Positions 54,313 to 61,783 of a DNA stretch of 64,000 bases are shown one piece after another. Every line of letters begins with the position of its first letter. Positions within the stretch are counted from its first letter, which is position 1. A model generated the notes under the pieces. The model had not been told where the DNA came from. It saw only the letters and a list, made by a program, of their open reading frames with translations, and did not search any database. The stretch is from Sphingomonas sp. TDK1 (lineage in GTDB: Bacteria > Pseudomonadota > Alphaproteobacteria > Sphingomonadales > Sphingomonadaceae). The DNA is taken from NCBI RefSeq assembly GCF_001650735.1, contig NZ_LXVY01000009.1:106602-170601 (forward strand), given 5' to 3'. A program made the translations under genes and the position numbers.

Positions 54313-54410
54313 GATCAGGTCCTGTGCTGATAGCAGATCATTATAACGAGTCCGGGGCGTTGGCGGGCGCGTTAACTGTGTTACCAAGATCGCTTCGCCG
54401 TTTTTACCTG

Positions 54411-55469
54411 TCACAACGGTTCGGCCTGCCCCTCTGTGGTGCGCATTTTGGTCGTCCTGCGCCTCGACCGTGTCGGGGTTGCCACCATTGCTAAGAGAGC
54501 GTTCGCGAGGACAGCAGTCGAGCGGAGCTTGTCACGGAGCGACAGCGAAGTGATCGGCCCCGCGTCGGTTTTATTGACGTCGACGACGTAGATGCGGCCG
54601 TCAGCCCGGTCGCGCAGGATGTCGAGGCCTCCCCAGTCTAGCCGCATCGCAACCGCGAAGCGTCCGATTGACGCGATCTCTTCGGGCGAGAAGATGTTGG
54701 CCGGTTCATGCATCGTGACCGACAGGTTAGGCGGCAGGAAACGCTGGTCGGCCGCGCGGCGCTTGACCCAGACGATCACGGGCCTGCCGTCGATGCAGTG
54801 CGTCCGAAGGTCGCGGGCGCAGCCGTCCTCCTCGACCGTGTCGATCAGGCGCTGGTACGTCTTGCCGGCCAGGGGCGGCGTGGGACACTGGACGATGCGA
54901 CCGTCATGGGCACCGTTAACTTCGCCTTTCTCCACAGCGCGGCCCGTCGCCGCCAGCGGGTCGAGCGCGAGTGGATAACCGAACACCTCGGCGAAAACAG
55001 CGGCGACGTGGCTCTTGGAAATGTCGGTACAGCCGAAATTGTAGCTGCGTTGGTGCTGGAGACGCTGCGGGCGGCTGGTTGTCGCATCCTCGAAGAAGAA
55101 GCTGGCATCGGCCTGATCGGGGGATGCCGCGATGCGGACGCCGGCCCAGGCGGCCGCAGCGCGGACCATGTACCAGGGTCCGGGCCGGTCCGGGGTGAAC
55201 CAGATCGCCGGCCCTGCCGGCCTGATTGCGCGGCGTAGCGCTGCCAGAACCTGGAGAACGATCTGGAAAAGCAGCCATCTCGCCACTTCGTCGGCTAGCG
55301 TGATGTCAAGCGGAGCGGAATTGCCGGTCTTTCGCAGGATGACACGCCCGCGGTCGAAGGCGAAGGCCCCGAACCAGCCCGGCCGGATGCGCTGGCGGGC
55401 AGCAGCGGTGGCTGCGCTTTCCGAGGGGAATGGAGAAACCACGCCCGCTCGGGTCGCTTCGATCGTCAT
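54411..55469 (-). CDS. ATP-grasp-like protein of unknown function
   Basis: The 352-residue protein starts at ATG 55469 (GGAG six bases upstream). The C-terminal part (DWGGLDILRDRADGRIYVVDVNKTDAGP, cited by marks GGLDILRD and VVDVNKTDAGP) resembles the magnesium/ATP-binding end of ATP-grasp ligases; residues 60-110 are hydrophobic-helical (WLLFQIVLQVLAALRR). No canonical glycine-rich loop is obvious. It lies 41 bases after the histidine kinase. Substrate unknown; the link to the kinase and cytochrome genes is by position only. Confidence 0.65.
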   Translation of the reverse strand: MTIEATRAGVVSPFPSESAATAAARQRIRPGWFGAFAFDRGRVILRKTGNSAPLDITLADEVARWLLFQIVLQVLAALRRAIRPAGPAIWFTPDRPGPWYMVRAAAAWAGVRIAASPDQADASFFFEDATTSRPQRLQHQRSYNFGCTDISKSHVAAVFAEVFGYPLALDPLAATGRAVEKGEVNGAHDGRIVQCPTPPLAGKTYQRLIDTVEEDGCARDLRTHCIDGRPVIVWVKRRAADQRFLPPNLSVTMHEPANIFSPEEIASIGRFAVAMRLDWGGLDILRDRADGRIYVVDVNKTDAGPITSLSLRDKLRSTAVLANALLAMVATPTRSRRRTTKMRTTEGQAEPL

Positions 55470-55510
55470 TCTATACTCCGTTTCAGGCACGCTATGGCGG
55501 TGGGCCGTCA

Positions 55511-56857
55511 TCAATCGGTATGAACAGGTTCCGCCGTCGCGAACCGAATGCGGAAAAGGGCGCCGCCGCCGGGTGCATCCTCGACCGCGATGTTGCCGCC
55601 GTGGGCCTCCACGAGACGCTTGACGATGCCAAGCCCGAGCCCCGCGCCGTCACTGGCGCGGCGGTCGGCGCGCCAGAAGCGTTCGAAGATGTGTTCGCGA
55701 TCCTCCGGAGGGACGCCAGGGCCGCGGTCGCGGACGCTGATCTGCGAGCCTGGACCCGCGGCGACTTCGATTGGAGTGTCCCCAGGCGCGTGTATCAGCG
55801 CGTTGTCGATCAGGTTGCGCACGACGCGGAAGATCGCTTCCTCATGGCCCCGAACTCGCGTGTCGCCGCGATCCTCGAAGCGAAGCTCGCGGTTCGCCTC
55901 AAATGCCTTGGGCGCGAGCATCGCGACGACCGCCCGGCCTATATCGGCGAGATCGACGGTCGCGCCTGTATCGATCGACATCGCGTCCGCCTGAGCAAGG
56001 TCGAGCATCTGCCCGACCAGGCGCGTCATGTAGGCGGTGTCGGCTTCGAGATCCTGCCGGACTTGGCCCGGCGGCAGGCGGTCGAGTGATAGCTGCATGA
56101 TCGACAAGGGGGTGCGCAGCTCGTGCGCGGCGTTGGCGGTGAAGCCCCGCAACACCGCCATCGACTCGTCGAGCCGGTCGAGCGCGCGATTGACCGCGCG
56201 GACCAGCGTCCCTACCTCGCGCGGAGCGCGCGGCTCGGACACGCGCACGCTCATATGCTCGGCTTCTAGCGCGTCGATCTCGTCCTCCGCGCGCTTCAAA
56301 GGCTGCAGCACTCGTCTTACCGCGACGATGTTGAACGCAAACAGCAGCAGCGAGAGCGGAATCAGCGGAAGCGCGACATGCTGGGTGAGTTCGTTCAAGA
56401 TGACGGGCACGTAGGGGCGCAGTCCCTCGCCTTCGAAACGCATAAGCAGCCAGCGCGTCTCCTCGCCTTCCCGGATCGACCTCACCCCGGTGACGCGGTA
56501 GCCTGCGCCGACCCGCTCGCGCTGTGTCCAGTCGACCAATGCTGCCGGGCGCAATGTAGTGGGACCGCCACCGGCACCTCGAATGCTCGCCGACGCCGCG
56601 TTGATATAGCCCGCAGACCACTGCCGCGCGCCAGGAGGGCCGGCGAACGCCCCTGGCGTCTTATCGGGCGAATTGGCAATGCGCGCCGCCTCCAGCGTCA
56701 GCAGCTCCTGCGCCAGCGCTTCGGGCTGGCGCGCATAGGTCGCGACGACGATGGCTATGTCGAGCAGCGCGAAGATGAGTGCGAACAGCCCCAGCCGCAC
56801 AGCTATCTGGCTGAACAGCGTCGGGCCGGTAACCGGCAGACGGCGCGGGTTCGTCAT
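55511..56857 (-). CDS. QseC-like sensor histidine kinase, copy 1
   Basis: The 448-residue kinase has membrane segments at about 18-42 and 158-180 around a periplasmic sensor that includes ARQPEALAQELLTLEAA and LVDWTQRERVGAGYRVTG. Then come HAMP, H-box TANAAHELRTPLSIMQLSL, N-box NLIDNALIHAPG and G-box RDRGPGVPPEDRE. It is about two-thirds identical by eye to the kinase starting at 63055. It is coupled to the response regulator by ATGA. Confidence 0.92.
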   Translation of the reverse strand: MTNPRRLPVTGPTLFSQIAVRLGLFALIFALLDIAIVVATYARQPEALAQELLTLEAARIANSPDKTPGAFAGPPGARQWSAGYINAASASIRGAGGGPTTLRPAALVDWTQRERVGAGYRVTGVRSIREGEETRWLLMRFEGEGLRPYVPVILNELTQHVALPLIPLSLLLFAFNIVAVRRVLQPLKRAEDEIDALEAEHMSVRVSEPRAPREVGTLVRAVNRALDRLDESMAVLRGFTANAAHELRTPLSIMQLSLDRLPPGQVRQDLEADTAYMTRLVGQMLDLAQADAMSIDTGATVDLADIGRAVVAMLAPKAFEANRELRFEDRGDTRVRGHEEAIFRVVRNLIDNALIHAPGDTPIEVAAGPGSQISVRDRGPGVPPEDREHIFERFWRADRRASDGAGLGLGIVKRLVEAHGGNIAVEDAPGGGALFRIRFATAEPVHTD

Positions 56858-57531
56858 GCCGGCGGCCCGAACAGTGCGTAGCCGACACCGTGGACGGTAC
56901 GGATCAGAACATCAGCCTCTGCCTGCGTCAGGCGCTTGCGCAGCCGCGACACGGTGGCTTCGAGCGCATTGGCGGTGACTTCGGCGTCCATCGAGTACAG
57001 CGCGCTTTCGAGCGCCGGCTTGGGTACGACGCGGCCCGCGCGGCGGAGCAGATGTTCGAGCAGATCGACCTCGCGCGGGGTAGCGTCGATAACGCGACCG
57101 CAAACACTGACGGTACGTTCCGCCGGGTGCATCACGACATTGCCGACCGCCAGCGTCGTTCCAAGCGTCGCGCCAGGCCGCCGCAGCAGCGCGCGGCAGC
57201 GCGCCGCGAGTTCGGGAATCTGGAACGGCTTAACGAGATAATCGTCCGCGCCCGCGTCGAGTCCCGCGACGCGGTCGTCGAGCCCGCCGCGCGCGGTCAA
57301 CACTAGGATCGGCGTCGCATCCCTGGCCCGGCGCATTCCGCGGATCAGATCGAGCCCGTCCGCGTCGGGCAGTCCGAGGTCAAGCAGCACGAGGTCATAG
57401 CCGCTCACCTGCCGCGCGGCCTCCGCGCCCTCGGCCGTCTCGCACCAATCGACGGCGAAGCCCTGCCGGTCGAGACCTTCGCGGATCAGTCCGGCGAGCC
57501 GCCCATTATCCTCGACGAGAAGTAGGCGCAT
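56854..57531 (-). CDS. QseB-like response regulator, copy 1
   Basis: The 225-residue OmpR-type protein has a receiver with EDN and phospho-acceptor Asp in LLDLGLPDADG (about residue 51) and LTARGGLDDRVAGLDAGADD, then a winged helix ending RTVHGVGYALF. It overlaps the upstream cytochrome b gene by 26 bases and the kinase by 4. Its near twin is at 62367. The likely DNA site is the TCAG-N7-TCAG repeat present before the PepSY and rubrerythrin genes. Confidence 0.93.
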   Translation of the reverse strand: MRLLLVEDNGRLAGLIREGLDRQGFAVDWCETAEGAEAARQVSGYDLVLLDLGLPDADGLDLIRGMRRARDATPILVLTARGGLDDRVAGLDAGADDYLVKPFQIPELAARCRALLRRPGATLGTTLAVGNVVMHPAERTVSVCGRVIDATPREVDLLEHLLRRAGRVVPKPALESALYSMDAEVTANALEATVSRLRKRLTQAEADVLIRTVHGVGYALFGPPA

Positions 57532-58117
57532 GATCGATGTCCGTTCCGGTTGCGGCGCGCTTGGTGCCCGTAATCATCGCCAGCACGAGGTTCTCGCGGT
57601 GGCGGACGCTTTCGATGAGCGCCCCCGCGACATGGACCAGCGATGCGACAAGCACCGCGTTCGCGGCGGTTTCATGCACCTGCTCCACCCAGCCGACCCC
57701 CCAGAAGCGATCGGTTCCCATCATGTATCCTGTGGCACCAAGAACGATGATTAGCAGGACGAGCAGGATCGCCATGGCAGCACCAGCAGGGTTGTGGCCG
57801 AGGTAGCGCGCGTCCCGCCGCGCGACTAGCGAGCGGGCATAGGTTGCGAATGCACGCGGCCCTGGGACAAAACTGGCCAGGCGCGCATGACCCTTCGCGA
57901 CTATTCCCCACAGGATGCGGACGGCGACCGCCCCCACCACGACATAGCCGACATAGCGATGTGGTGTGCGCGAATGTTCGAGAAAGGTCAGGTTCGCGAC
58001 CACGCCGCCCGCGACCGTCCAGTGGAACAGCCGGACGACTGGGTCCCAGACCTTGACCCTGCCTTTCAAAGGAGGAGGCGTGTCGGCTGCGTCGCGGGGC
58101 GATCGGGACGGTATCAT
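57506..58117 (-). CDS. Cytochrome b (Ni-hydrogenase/b561 type), copy 1
   Basis: The 203-residue protein has four membrane helices with histidines in LFHWTVAGG, GHNPAGAAM, HETAANA and ESVRHREN, the pattern of haem-b cytochromes of this class, and the start KGRVKVWDPVVRLFHW. It starts 3 bases after the PepSY stop. It probably carries electrons to or from the membrane, perhaps to the PepSY partner or ferric iron. The counterpart is at 61784. Confidence 0.88.
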   Translation of the reverse strand: MIPSRSPRDAADTPPPLKGRVKVWDPVVRLFHWTVAGGVVANLTFLEHSRTPHRYVGYVVVGAVAVRILWGIVAKGHARLASFVPGPRAFATYARSLVARRDARYLGHNPAGAAMAILLVLLIIVLGATGYMMGTDRFWGVGWVEQVHETAANAVLVASLVHVAGALIESVRHRENLVLAMITGTKRAATGTDIDHAPTSRRG

Positions 58118-58120
58118 CGA

Positions 58121-58399
58121 TCAATCGACGTTGTTCTGAACGATCTTGCCGTTCACCGGGTTGAAATAGACCTCTGCGCGGCGACCGTCCTTGGTTTGCG
58201 CATAGATCTCGTAGCAGCTTCCTGCCTGCTGGAAGACCTTGACCTTGCTGTAGCCCATCTTGGCGACACGAGCCTTCATTTGGGCGGGGGACATCCATTT
58301 GGCCTTGGGCGCAGTGGTGCAAACGGGCGCGGCCGACGCTGCGGAGGCGAGCGAGATCGCTACGGCGGCAAGCGCGGTCTTAATAACGAGCGGTTTCAT
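58121..58399 (-). CDS. Small exported PepSY-like protein, copy 1
   Basis: The 92-residue precursor starts at ATG 58399 (MKPLVIKTALAAVAI) with a signal peptide to ASA. The mature part has VCTTAPKAKW, MKARVAKMGYSKVKVF and GSCYEIYAQTKDGRRAEVYF, ending NPVNGKIVQNNVD. Two cysteines could form a disulphide. Related proteins are called PepSY or DUF-type; it nearly matches the protein at 61500. An operator site lies 57 bases upstream. It is the first gene of the copy-1 module. Confidence 0.85.
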   Translation of the reverse strand: MKPLVIKTALAAVAISLASAASAAPVCTTAPKAKWMSPAQMKARVAKMGYSKVKVFQQAGSCYEIYAQTKDGRRAEVYFNPVNGKIVQNNVD

Positions 58400-58456
58400 G
58401 ATCTGTCTCCTTGTGCGGTCCGAGGCGTCGGACAAGCCCAAGGATGGCGCGACGTT

Positions 58457-58471
58457 CTGACGTGAAGCTGA
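58457..58471 (-). promoter_or_regulatory. Tandem TCAG operator before PepSY copy 1
   Basis: On the minus strand TCAGCTTCACGTCAG is a direct repeat of TCAG with 11-bp period, 57 bases before the PepSY start. Four sites of this pattern occur in this region, one before each divergent unit. Confidence 0.68.
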
Positions 58472-58478
58472 CGGCGGT

Positions 58479-58494
58479 CGGAAAAATATTTCCG
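58479..58494. repeat. Palindrome between the two operators
   Basis: CGGAAA and TTTCCG enclose AATA. The overlapping decamer GTCGGAAAAA (58477-58486) also occurs at 61405-61414, again between the operator pair of the second divergent region. Confidence 0.5.
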
Positions 58495-58523
58495 CCTCTC
58501 CCAGAAAAGATTCTTTGCTTCGG

Positions 58524-58538
58524 TCAGGACCTTGTCAG
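58524..58538 (+). promoter_or_regulatory. Tandem TCAG operator before rubrerythrin copy 1
   Basis: TCAGGACCTTGTCAG, direct repeat with 11-bp period, lies 55 bases before the rubrerythrin-like start. Confidence 0.68.
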
Positions 58539-58593
58539 TTCGAGGGGCCAGAAGCCGATTGTCGTTTCCATTAACCCGGCTGGAGATATCATC

Positions 58594-59070
58594 ATGAATA
58601 TTCGCACGATCACATCCGCTGCTCTCTTGTTCGCCGCTCTCGTTCCCGCCGTGGCGACCGCCGCACCCGATGGCAAACCGCTCGCCGCGCAGACCAGGCA
58701 GAACCTTGAGGCCGCCATGAAGGGCGAAGCCTATGCCAACCTCAAATATCTGCGCTATGCCGATCAGGCCGAGGCGGCGGGCAATCCCGAGCTCGCCACG
58801 CTTTTCCGCAACTCGGCCAATGTCGAGGCGAACGAGCATTTCGATCGCGAAGCCCAGGCACTCGAACTTGGCAGCACCGCCAAGGTCAATCTTGAGGATG
58901 CCATCGCGGGCGAGCATTACGAGAACACGAAGATGTACATCGACTTCGCCAAGCAGGCGGAGGCGAGCGGCGACGTGAAGGTCGCCGCGATGTTCCGGCA
59001 GATCGCCGAGGATGAGGGCACGCATCTCCGTGCCTACCGAGCTGCGCTGGCCAAGACCGCCCAAAAATGA
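58594..59070 (+). CDS. Exported rubrerythrin-like ferritin-fold protein, copy 1
   Basis: The 158-residue precursor starts at ATG 58594 with a signal peptide to about residue 24 (VATAA). The mature part is a four-helix ferritin-like unit with Glu/His metal ligands in KGEAYANLKY, VEANEHFDREAQ, GEHYENTKMY and EDEGTHLRAY. There is no rubredoxin domain. Rubrerythrins reduce peroxide at a di-iron site but are usually cytosolic; export is unusual. A hairpin follows and a DUF305 gene starts 76 bases on. Confidence 0.87.
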   Translation: MNIRTITSAALLFAALVPAVATAAPDGKPLAAQTRQNLEAAMKGEAYANLKYLRYADQAEAAGNPELATLFRNSANVEANEHFDREAQALELGSTAKVNLEDAIAGEHYENTKMYIDFAKQAEASGDVKVAAMFRQIAEDEGTHLRAYRAALAKTAQK

Positions 59071-59082
59071 GCCAGCGCGTGG

Positions 59083-59115
59083 TGCCGGCCGGTTTCCCCC
59101 CTGTTCCGGCCGGCA
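59083..59115 (+). terminator. Hairpin after rubrerythrin copy 1
   Basis: TGCCGGCCGG (59083-59092) pairs perfectly with CCGGCCGGCA (59106-59115) around a 13-base loop. No T-run follows; it may attenuate read-through into the DUF305 gene. Confidence 0.5.
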
Positions 59116-59146
59116 TCACAACTTCAAATTGTTAAGGAGATTCGAA

Positions 59147-59788
59147 ATGACTACGTTGAAAGCGGGGGTTCTCGCCCTTGTATCCGCTTCCCTGCTCGTG
59201 TCCGCGGGCGCGTCCGCCCAGAACCGTCCGCCCGCGCCGTCCGCGGGTGACCGTGCGATGATGGGTGCGATGCGCAGCATGATCCCCGTCACCGCTAAGA
59301 CGCGACCCACTGGTGACGTCGATCGCGACTTCATGACCATGATGATCCCGCATCACGATGCCGGCATCCAGATGTCCGAGGCGCAGGCGCGGCTGGGCAA
59401 GCATGCCGAGCTGCGCAAGATGGCGGCGCAGGACGTCACCGACCAGCGCAAGGACAATGCGTCGATGCACAAGTATCTGCGCGGTTGGAAGACGACCGCC
59501 GGACCGGTCGGAGCCGGGTCGCCTTCCGCCGCGATGCTTGAGGACATGCGGGAGATGGACCGTGCGACGGGCAAGATGCGGATGAGGGGCAACCAGGATC
59601 GCGACTTTATCGAGATGATGATACCACACCACGAAGCCGCCATCTCCATGGCGCGGACCGAGATGCGCAGCGGCCGCGACGCGCGCGTCAAAAAGGTCGC
59701 CAAGGGCATCTTCGACGGCCAGTCCAAGGACGTCCGCGATATGAAGGGCTGGTACAAGTCCTGGTATGGCCGAGCCTACGCCGGCTGA
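59147..59788 (+). CDS. Exported double DUF305 protein
   Basis: The 213-residue precursor starts at ATG 59147 (AAGGAGA seven bases before) with a signal peptide ending ASAQ. Two similar units each carry the DUF305 core: DRDFMTMMIPHHDAGIQMSE and DRDFIEMMIPHHEAAISMAR. Each could bind a metal through the His pair. Compared with the 130-residue protein at 14392 it has two units and no long Met/His stretch. Role in iron or copper binding is not known. Confidence 0.88.
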   Translation: MTTLKAGVLALVSASLLVSAGASAQNRPPAPSAGDRAMMGAMRSMIPVTAKTRPTGDVDRDFMTMMIPHHDAGIQMSEAQARLGKHAELRKMAAQDVTDQRKDNASMHKYLRGWKTTAGPVGAGSPSAAMLEDMREMDRATGKMRMRGNQDRDFIEMMIPHHEAAISMARTEMRSGRDARVKKVAKGIFDGQSKDVRDMKGWYKSWYGRAYAG

Positions 59789-59809
59789 CCTTCTCTGTTA
59801 AGCCGTTGA

Positions 59810-59840
59810 AGGCGACCGTCCTCGGGTGCGGCGGTCGCCT
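59810..59840 (+). terminator. Hairpin after DUF305 gene
   Basis: AGGCGACCG (59810-59818) pairs perfectly with CGGTCGCCT (59832-59840), loop 13 bases, 21 bases after the DUF305 stop and 39 before the VIT gene. Confidence 0.5.
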
Positions 59841-59879
59841 CGCACCTTTCCCCGCAACGCTTCGTGATCGGACCCGTCC

Positions 59880-60575
59880 ATGAGCCGTCTTCACCCCGAG
59901 AACCATCTTGTCGCCCGCATCGGCTGGCTGCGCGCCGCAGTCCTCGGCGCCAATGACGGCATAGTCTCGACCGCGAGCCTCGTCGTTGGTGTCGCGGCGG
60001 CGTCGGCGACGCCTTCCGCGATCTTGCTGACCGGAGTCGCCGGGCTCGTCGCGGGGGCGATGTCAATGGCGGCGGGCGAATATGTGTCGGTGAGTTCGCA
60101 GTCCGATACCGAAGCCGCCGATCTCGCGCGCGAGGCGCAGGAGATAGCGGACCGGCCCGAAGCCGAGCATTCCGAACTGGCCGGCATCTACATGCGCCGC
60201 GGTCTCGATGCCGGGCTGGCGCGCGAAGTGGCGCGGCAACTGATGGAAAAAGACGCACTAGGCGCGCACGCCCATGACGAGCTTGGCCTGACACCGGGAT
60301 CCGCGGCGCGGCCGATCCAGGCGGCGCTGACTTCGGCAGCGACCTTCTCGGTCGGGGCGGCGATGCCGTTGCTGATGGCAGCGATCGCGCCGCCGCGGCT
60401 GCTTGTGCCGCTGGTCGTAGCCGGCTCGCTCGTGTTTCTTGCGATCCTGGGTGCGCTGGGCGCGCGGACCGGCGGCGCGGGAACCCTCAAACCCACCGTC
60501 CGCGTGACGTTCTGGGGCGCTCTCGCGATGGCGGTTACCTCTGCCGTGGGCGCAATCTTTGGGGCGGTCGGGTAG
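59880..60575 (+). CDS. VIT1/CCC1-family iron/manganese transporter
   Basis: The 231-residue membrane protein has five helices with the family marks LGANDGIVSTASLVVGVAAA and MSMAAGEYVSVSSQSDTE, followed by a cytosolic Glu-rich helix (DLAREAQEIADRPEAEHSELAGIY). VIT proteins move Fe(II) or Mn(II) out of the cytoplasm or into stores. In some bacteria a ferritin-like domain is fused to VIT as an iron exporter (MbfA); here the ferritin-like proteins are separate neighbours. Alone on the plus strand after DUF305. Confidence 0.92.
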   Translation: MSRLHPENHLVARIGWLRAAVLGANDGIVSTASLVVGVAAASATPSAILLTGVAGLVAGAMSMAAGEYVSVSSQSDTEAADLAREAQEIADRPEAEHSELAGIYMRRGLDAGLAREVARQLMEKDALGAHAHDELGLTPGSAARPIQAALTSAATFSVGAAMPLLMAAIAPPRLLVPLVVAGSLVFLAILGALGARTGGAGTLKPTVRVTFWGALAMAVTSAVGAIFGAVG

Positions 60576-60780
60576 AACGACAAGCACGATGGGGCACCTC
60601 GCCCACACCACGCGGGTGACGCCCTTACTGAAAGCGCTGTACTGCGGGAGGTCAAAATTGGCCGTGGCTGTTGAAAATCTCGCGTTCGAATTGATGTTGC
60701 GCGATTAGGGCACTGAGCGCTCTTTCAGGCCCCATCCGGCGGGCGTGTGTTAAAAACCTATCGAACGATCCCGATTTGAT

Positions 60781-60815
60781 GCGCCGGCCCGCCGGGGGGA
60801 TGGCCGGGCCGGCGC
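60781..60815 (-). terminator. Hairpin downstream of rubrerythrin copy 2
   Basis: GCGCCGGCCCG (60781-60791) pairs perfectly with CGGGCCGGCGC (60805-60815), 11 bp with a 13-base loop, 11 bases beyond the end of the minus-strand rubrerythrin gene, where it fits as its terminator. Confidence 0.6.
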
Positions 60816-60826
60816 CTGCAGCTGGC

Positions 60827-61306
60827 TTAGCGACGGGGGAGCTTTGCCAGGGCAGCCTTGTAAGCCGCGTAATGCGTGCCTTCGTCGACCGCGATCTGGC
60901 GGAACATCTGCGCTACCTTCTTGTCGCCGGCCGCTTCCGCCTCCTTGGCGAAATTCACGTACATCGTGACATTCTCGTAGTGCTCGCCCCTCATGGCATC
61001 TTCGAGGTTCACATTGTTGCTGCTGCCGAGCCGCAGCGCCTGCGCTTCGCGATCGAAGTGCTCGTTGGCCTCGACGTTGGCCGATGCGCGGAAGAGCTTG
61101 GCGAGTTCGGGCTTTCCCGCCGCCTGCGCCTGGTCGGCGTACCGCAGATACTTCAGGTTGGCATAAGCCTCCCCGTGCATCGCGGCTTCGAGGTTCGCCC
61201 GCGTGCTGGCGGCTAGCGGGCGGGTCGGCGCCGACGGCGCGGCGGTCACGCTGACGGCGAAAATGGTCGCGGCACCGGCGGCAGCGACGATCAGGGACTT
61301 CATCAT
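60827..61306 (-). CDS. Exported rubrerythrin-like ferritin-fold protein, copy 2
   Basis: The 159-residue precursor (ATG 61306, GGAG eight bases before) has a signal peptide ending VTAA and the same four-helix layout as copy 1: HGEAYANLKYLRYADQA, VEANEHFDREAQ, GEHYENVTMYVNFA and VDEGTHYAAY. It is a clear paralogue facing the other way. An operator repeat lies 54 bases upstream and a hairpin downstream. Monocistronic. Confidence 0.87.
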   Translation of the reverse strand: MMKSLIVAAAGAATIFAVSVTAAPSAPTRPLAASTRANLEAAMHGEAYANLKYLRYADQAQAAGKPELAKLFRASANVEANEHFDREAQALRLGSSNNVNLEDAMRGEHYENVTMYVNFAKEAEAAGDKKVAQMFRQIAVDEGTHYAAYKAALAKLPRR

Positions 61307-61360
61307 GGTCGATACTCCATTGCCGCCGGAAGTGCGGCTGCCCCGCTATCGACCTCGGTC

Positions 61361-61375
61361 CTGACGACGACCTGA
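61361..61375 (-). promoter_or_regulatory. Tandem TCAG operator before rubrerythrin copy 2
   Basis: On the minus strand TCAGGTCGTCGTCAG, direct repeat with 11-bp period, lies 54 bases before the rubrerythrin start. Confidence 0.68.
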
Positions 61376-61426
61376 CAGGTCCGCGGCAACCGCATTTTCG
61401 AGCCGTCGGAAAAACGCGCTGTGCCG

Positions 61427-61441
61427 TCAGGTTTCGGTCAG
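61427..61441 (+). promoter_or_regulatory. Tandem TCAG operator before PepSY copy 2
   Basis: TCAGGTTTCGGTCAG, direct repeat with 11-bp period, lies 58 bases before the PepSY start. The distance to the opposing site is 51 bases, against 52 in the first region. Confidence 0.68.
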
Positions 61442-61499
61442 GCGGTGCTGCGATCTCCCGGTCATCGAGGCTATCCCGCCTCTGACAGGAGCTCGTTCG

Positions 61500-61781
61500 A
61501 TGATCCGATTTGCCCCCTTGAAGGTCGCAGCCTTTCTCGCCGTCGTCGCAGCTGCGCCGATGGCGATGGCGTCGCCCGTCTGCACCAAGGCGCCCCAGGC
61601 CAAATGGATGACGCCGGCACAAATGAAAGGCCGCGTCGCCAAGATGGGCTATCGCGACATCAAGGTCTTTCAGGTGTCCGGCAGCTGCTACGAAATCTAC
61701 GCCCACACCAAGGACGGCAAGCGCGCCGAGGTCTATTTCAACCCGGTGAACGGCGCGGTCGTTCAGAACAACGTCGACTGA
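61500..61781 (+). CDS. Small exported PepSY-like protein, copy 2
   Basis: The 93-residue precursor has a signal peptide ending AMA and the mature marks PVCTKAPQAKWMTPAQMK, MGYRDIKVFQVSGSCYEIYA and NPVNGAVVQNNVD. It matches copy 1 along its whole mature length, including both cysteines. It is followed after 2 bases by the cytochrome b gene. Confidence 0.85.
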   Translation: MIRFAPLKVAAFLAVVAAAPMAMASPVCTKAPQAKWMTPAQMKGRVAKMGYRDIKVFQVSGSCYEIYAHTKDGKRAEVYFNPVNGAVVQNNVD

Positions 61782-61783
61782 CG

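Noticed and set aside
55511..56857. Possible iron-binding ExxE motif in the sensor of kinase copy 1 (in REGEETR)
   Set aside because: The equivalent segment of copy 2 (DRGEERR) lacks it, so it is not a dependable sign of iron sensing.
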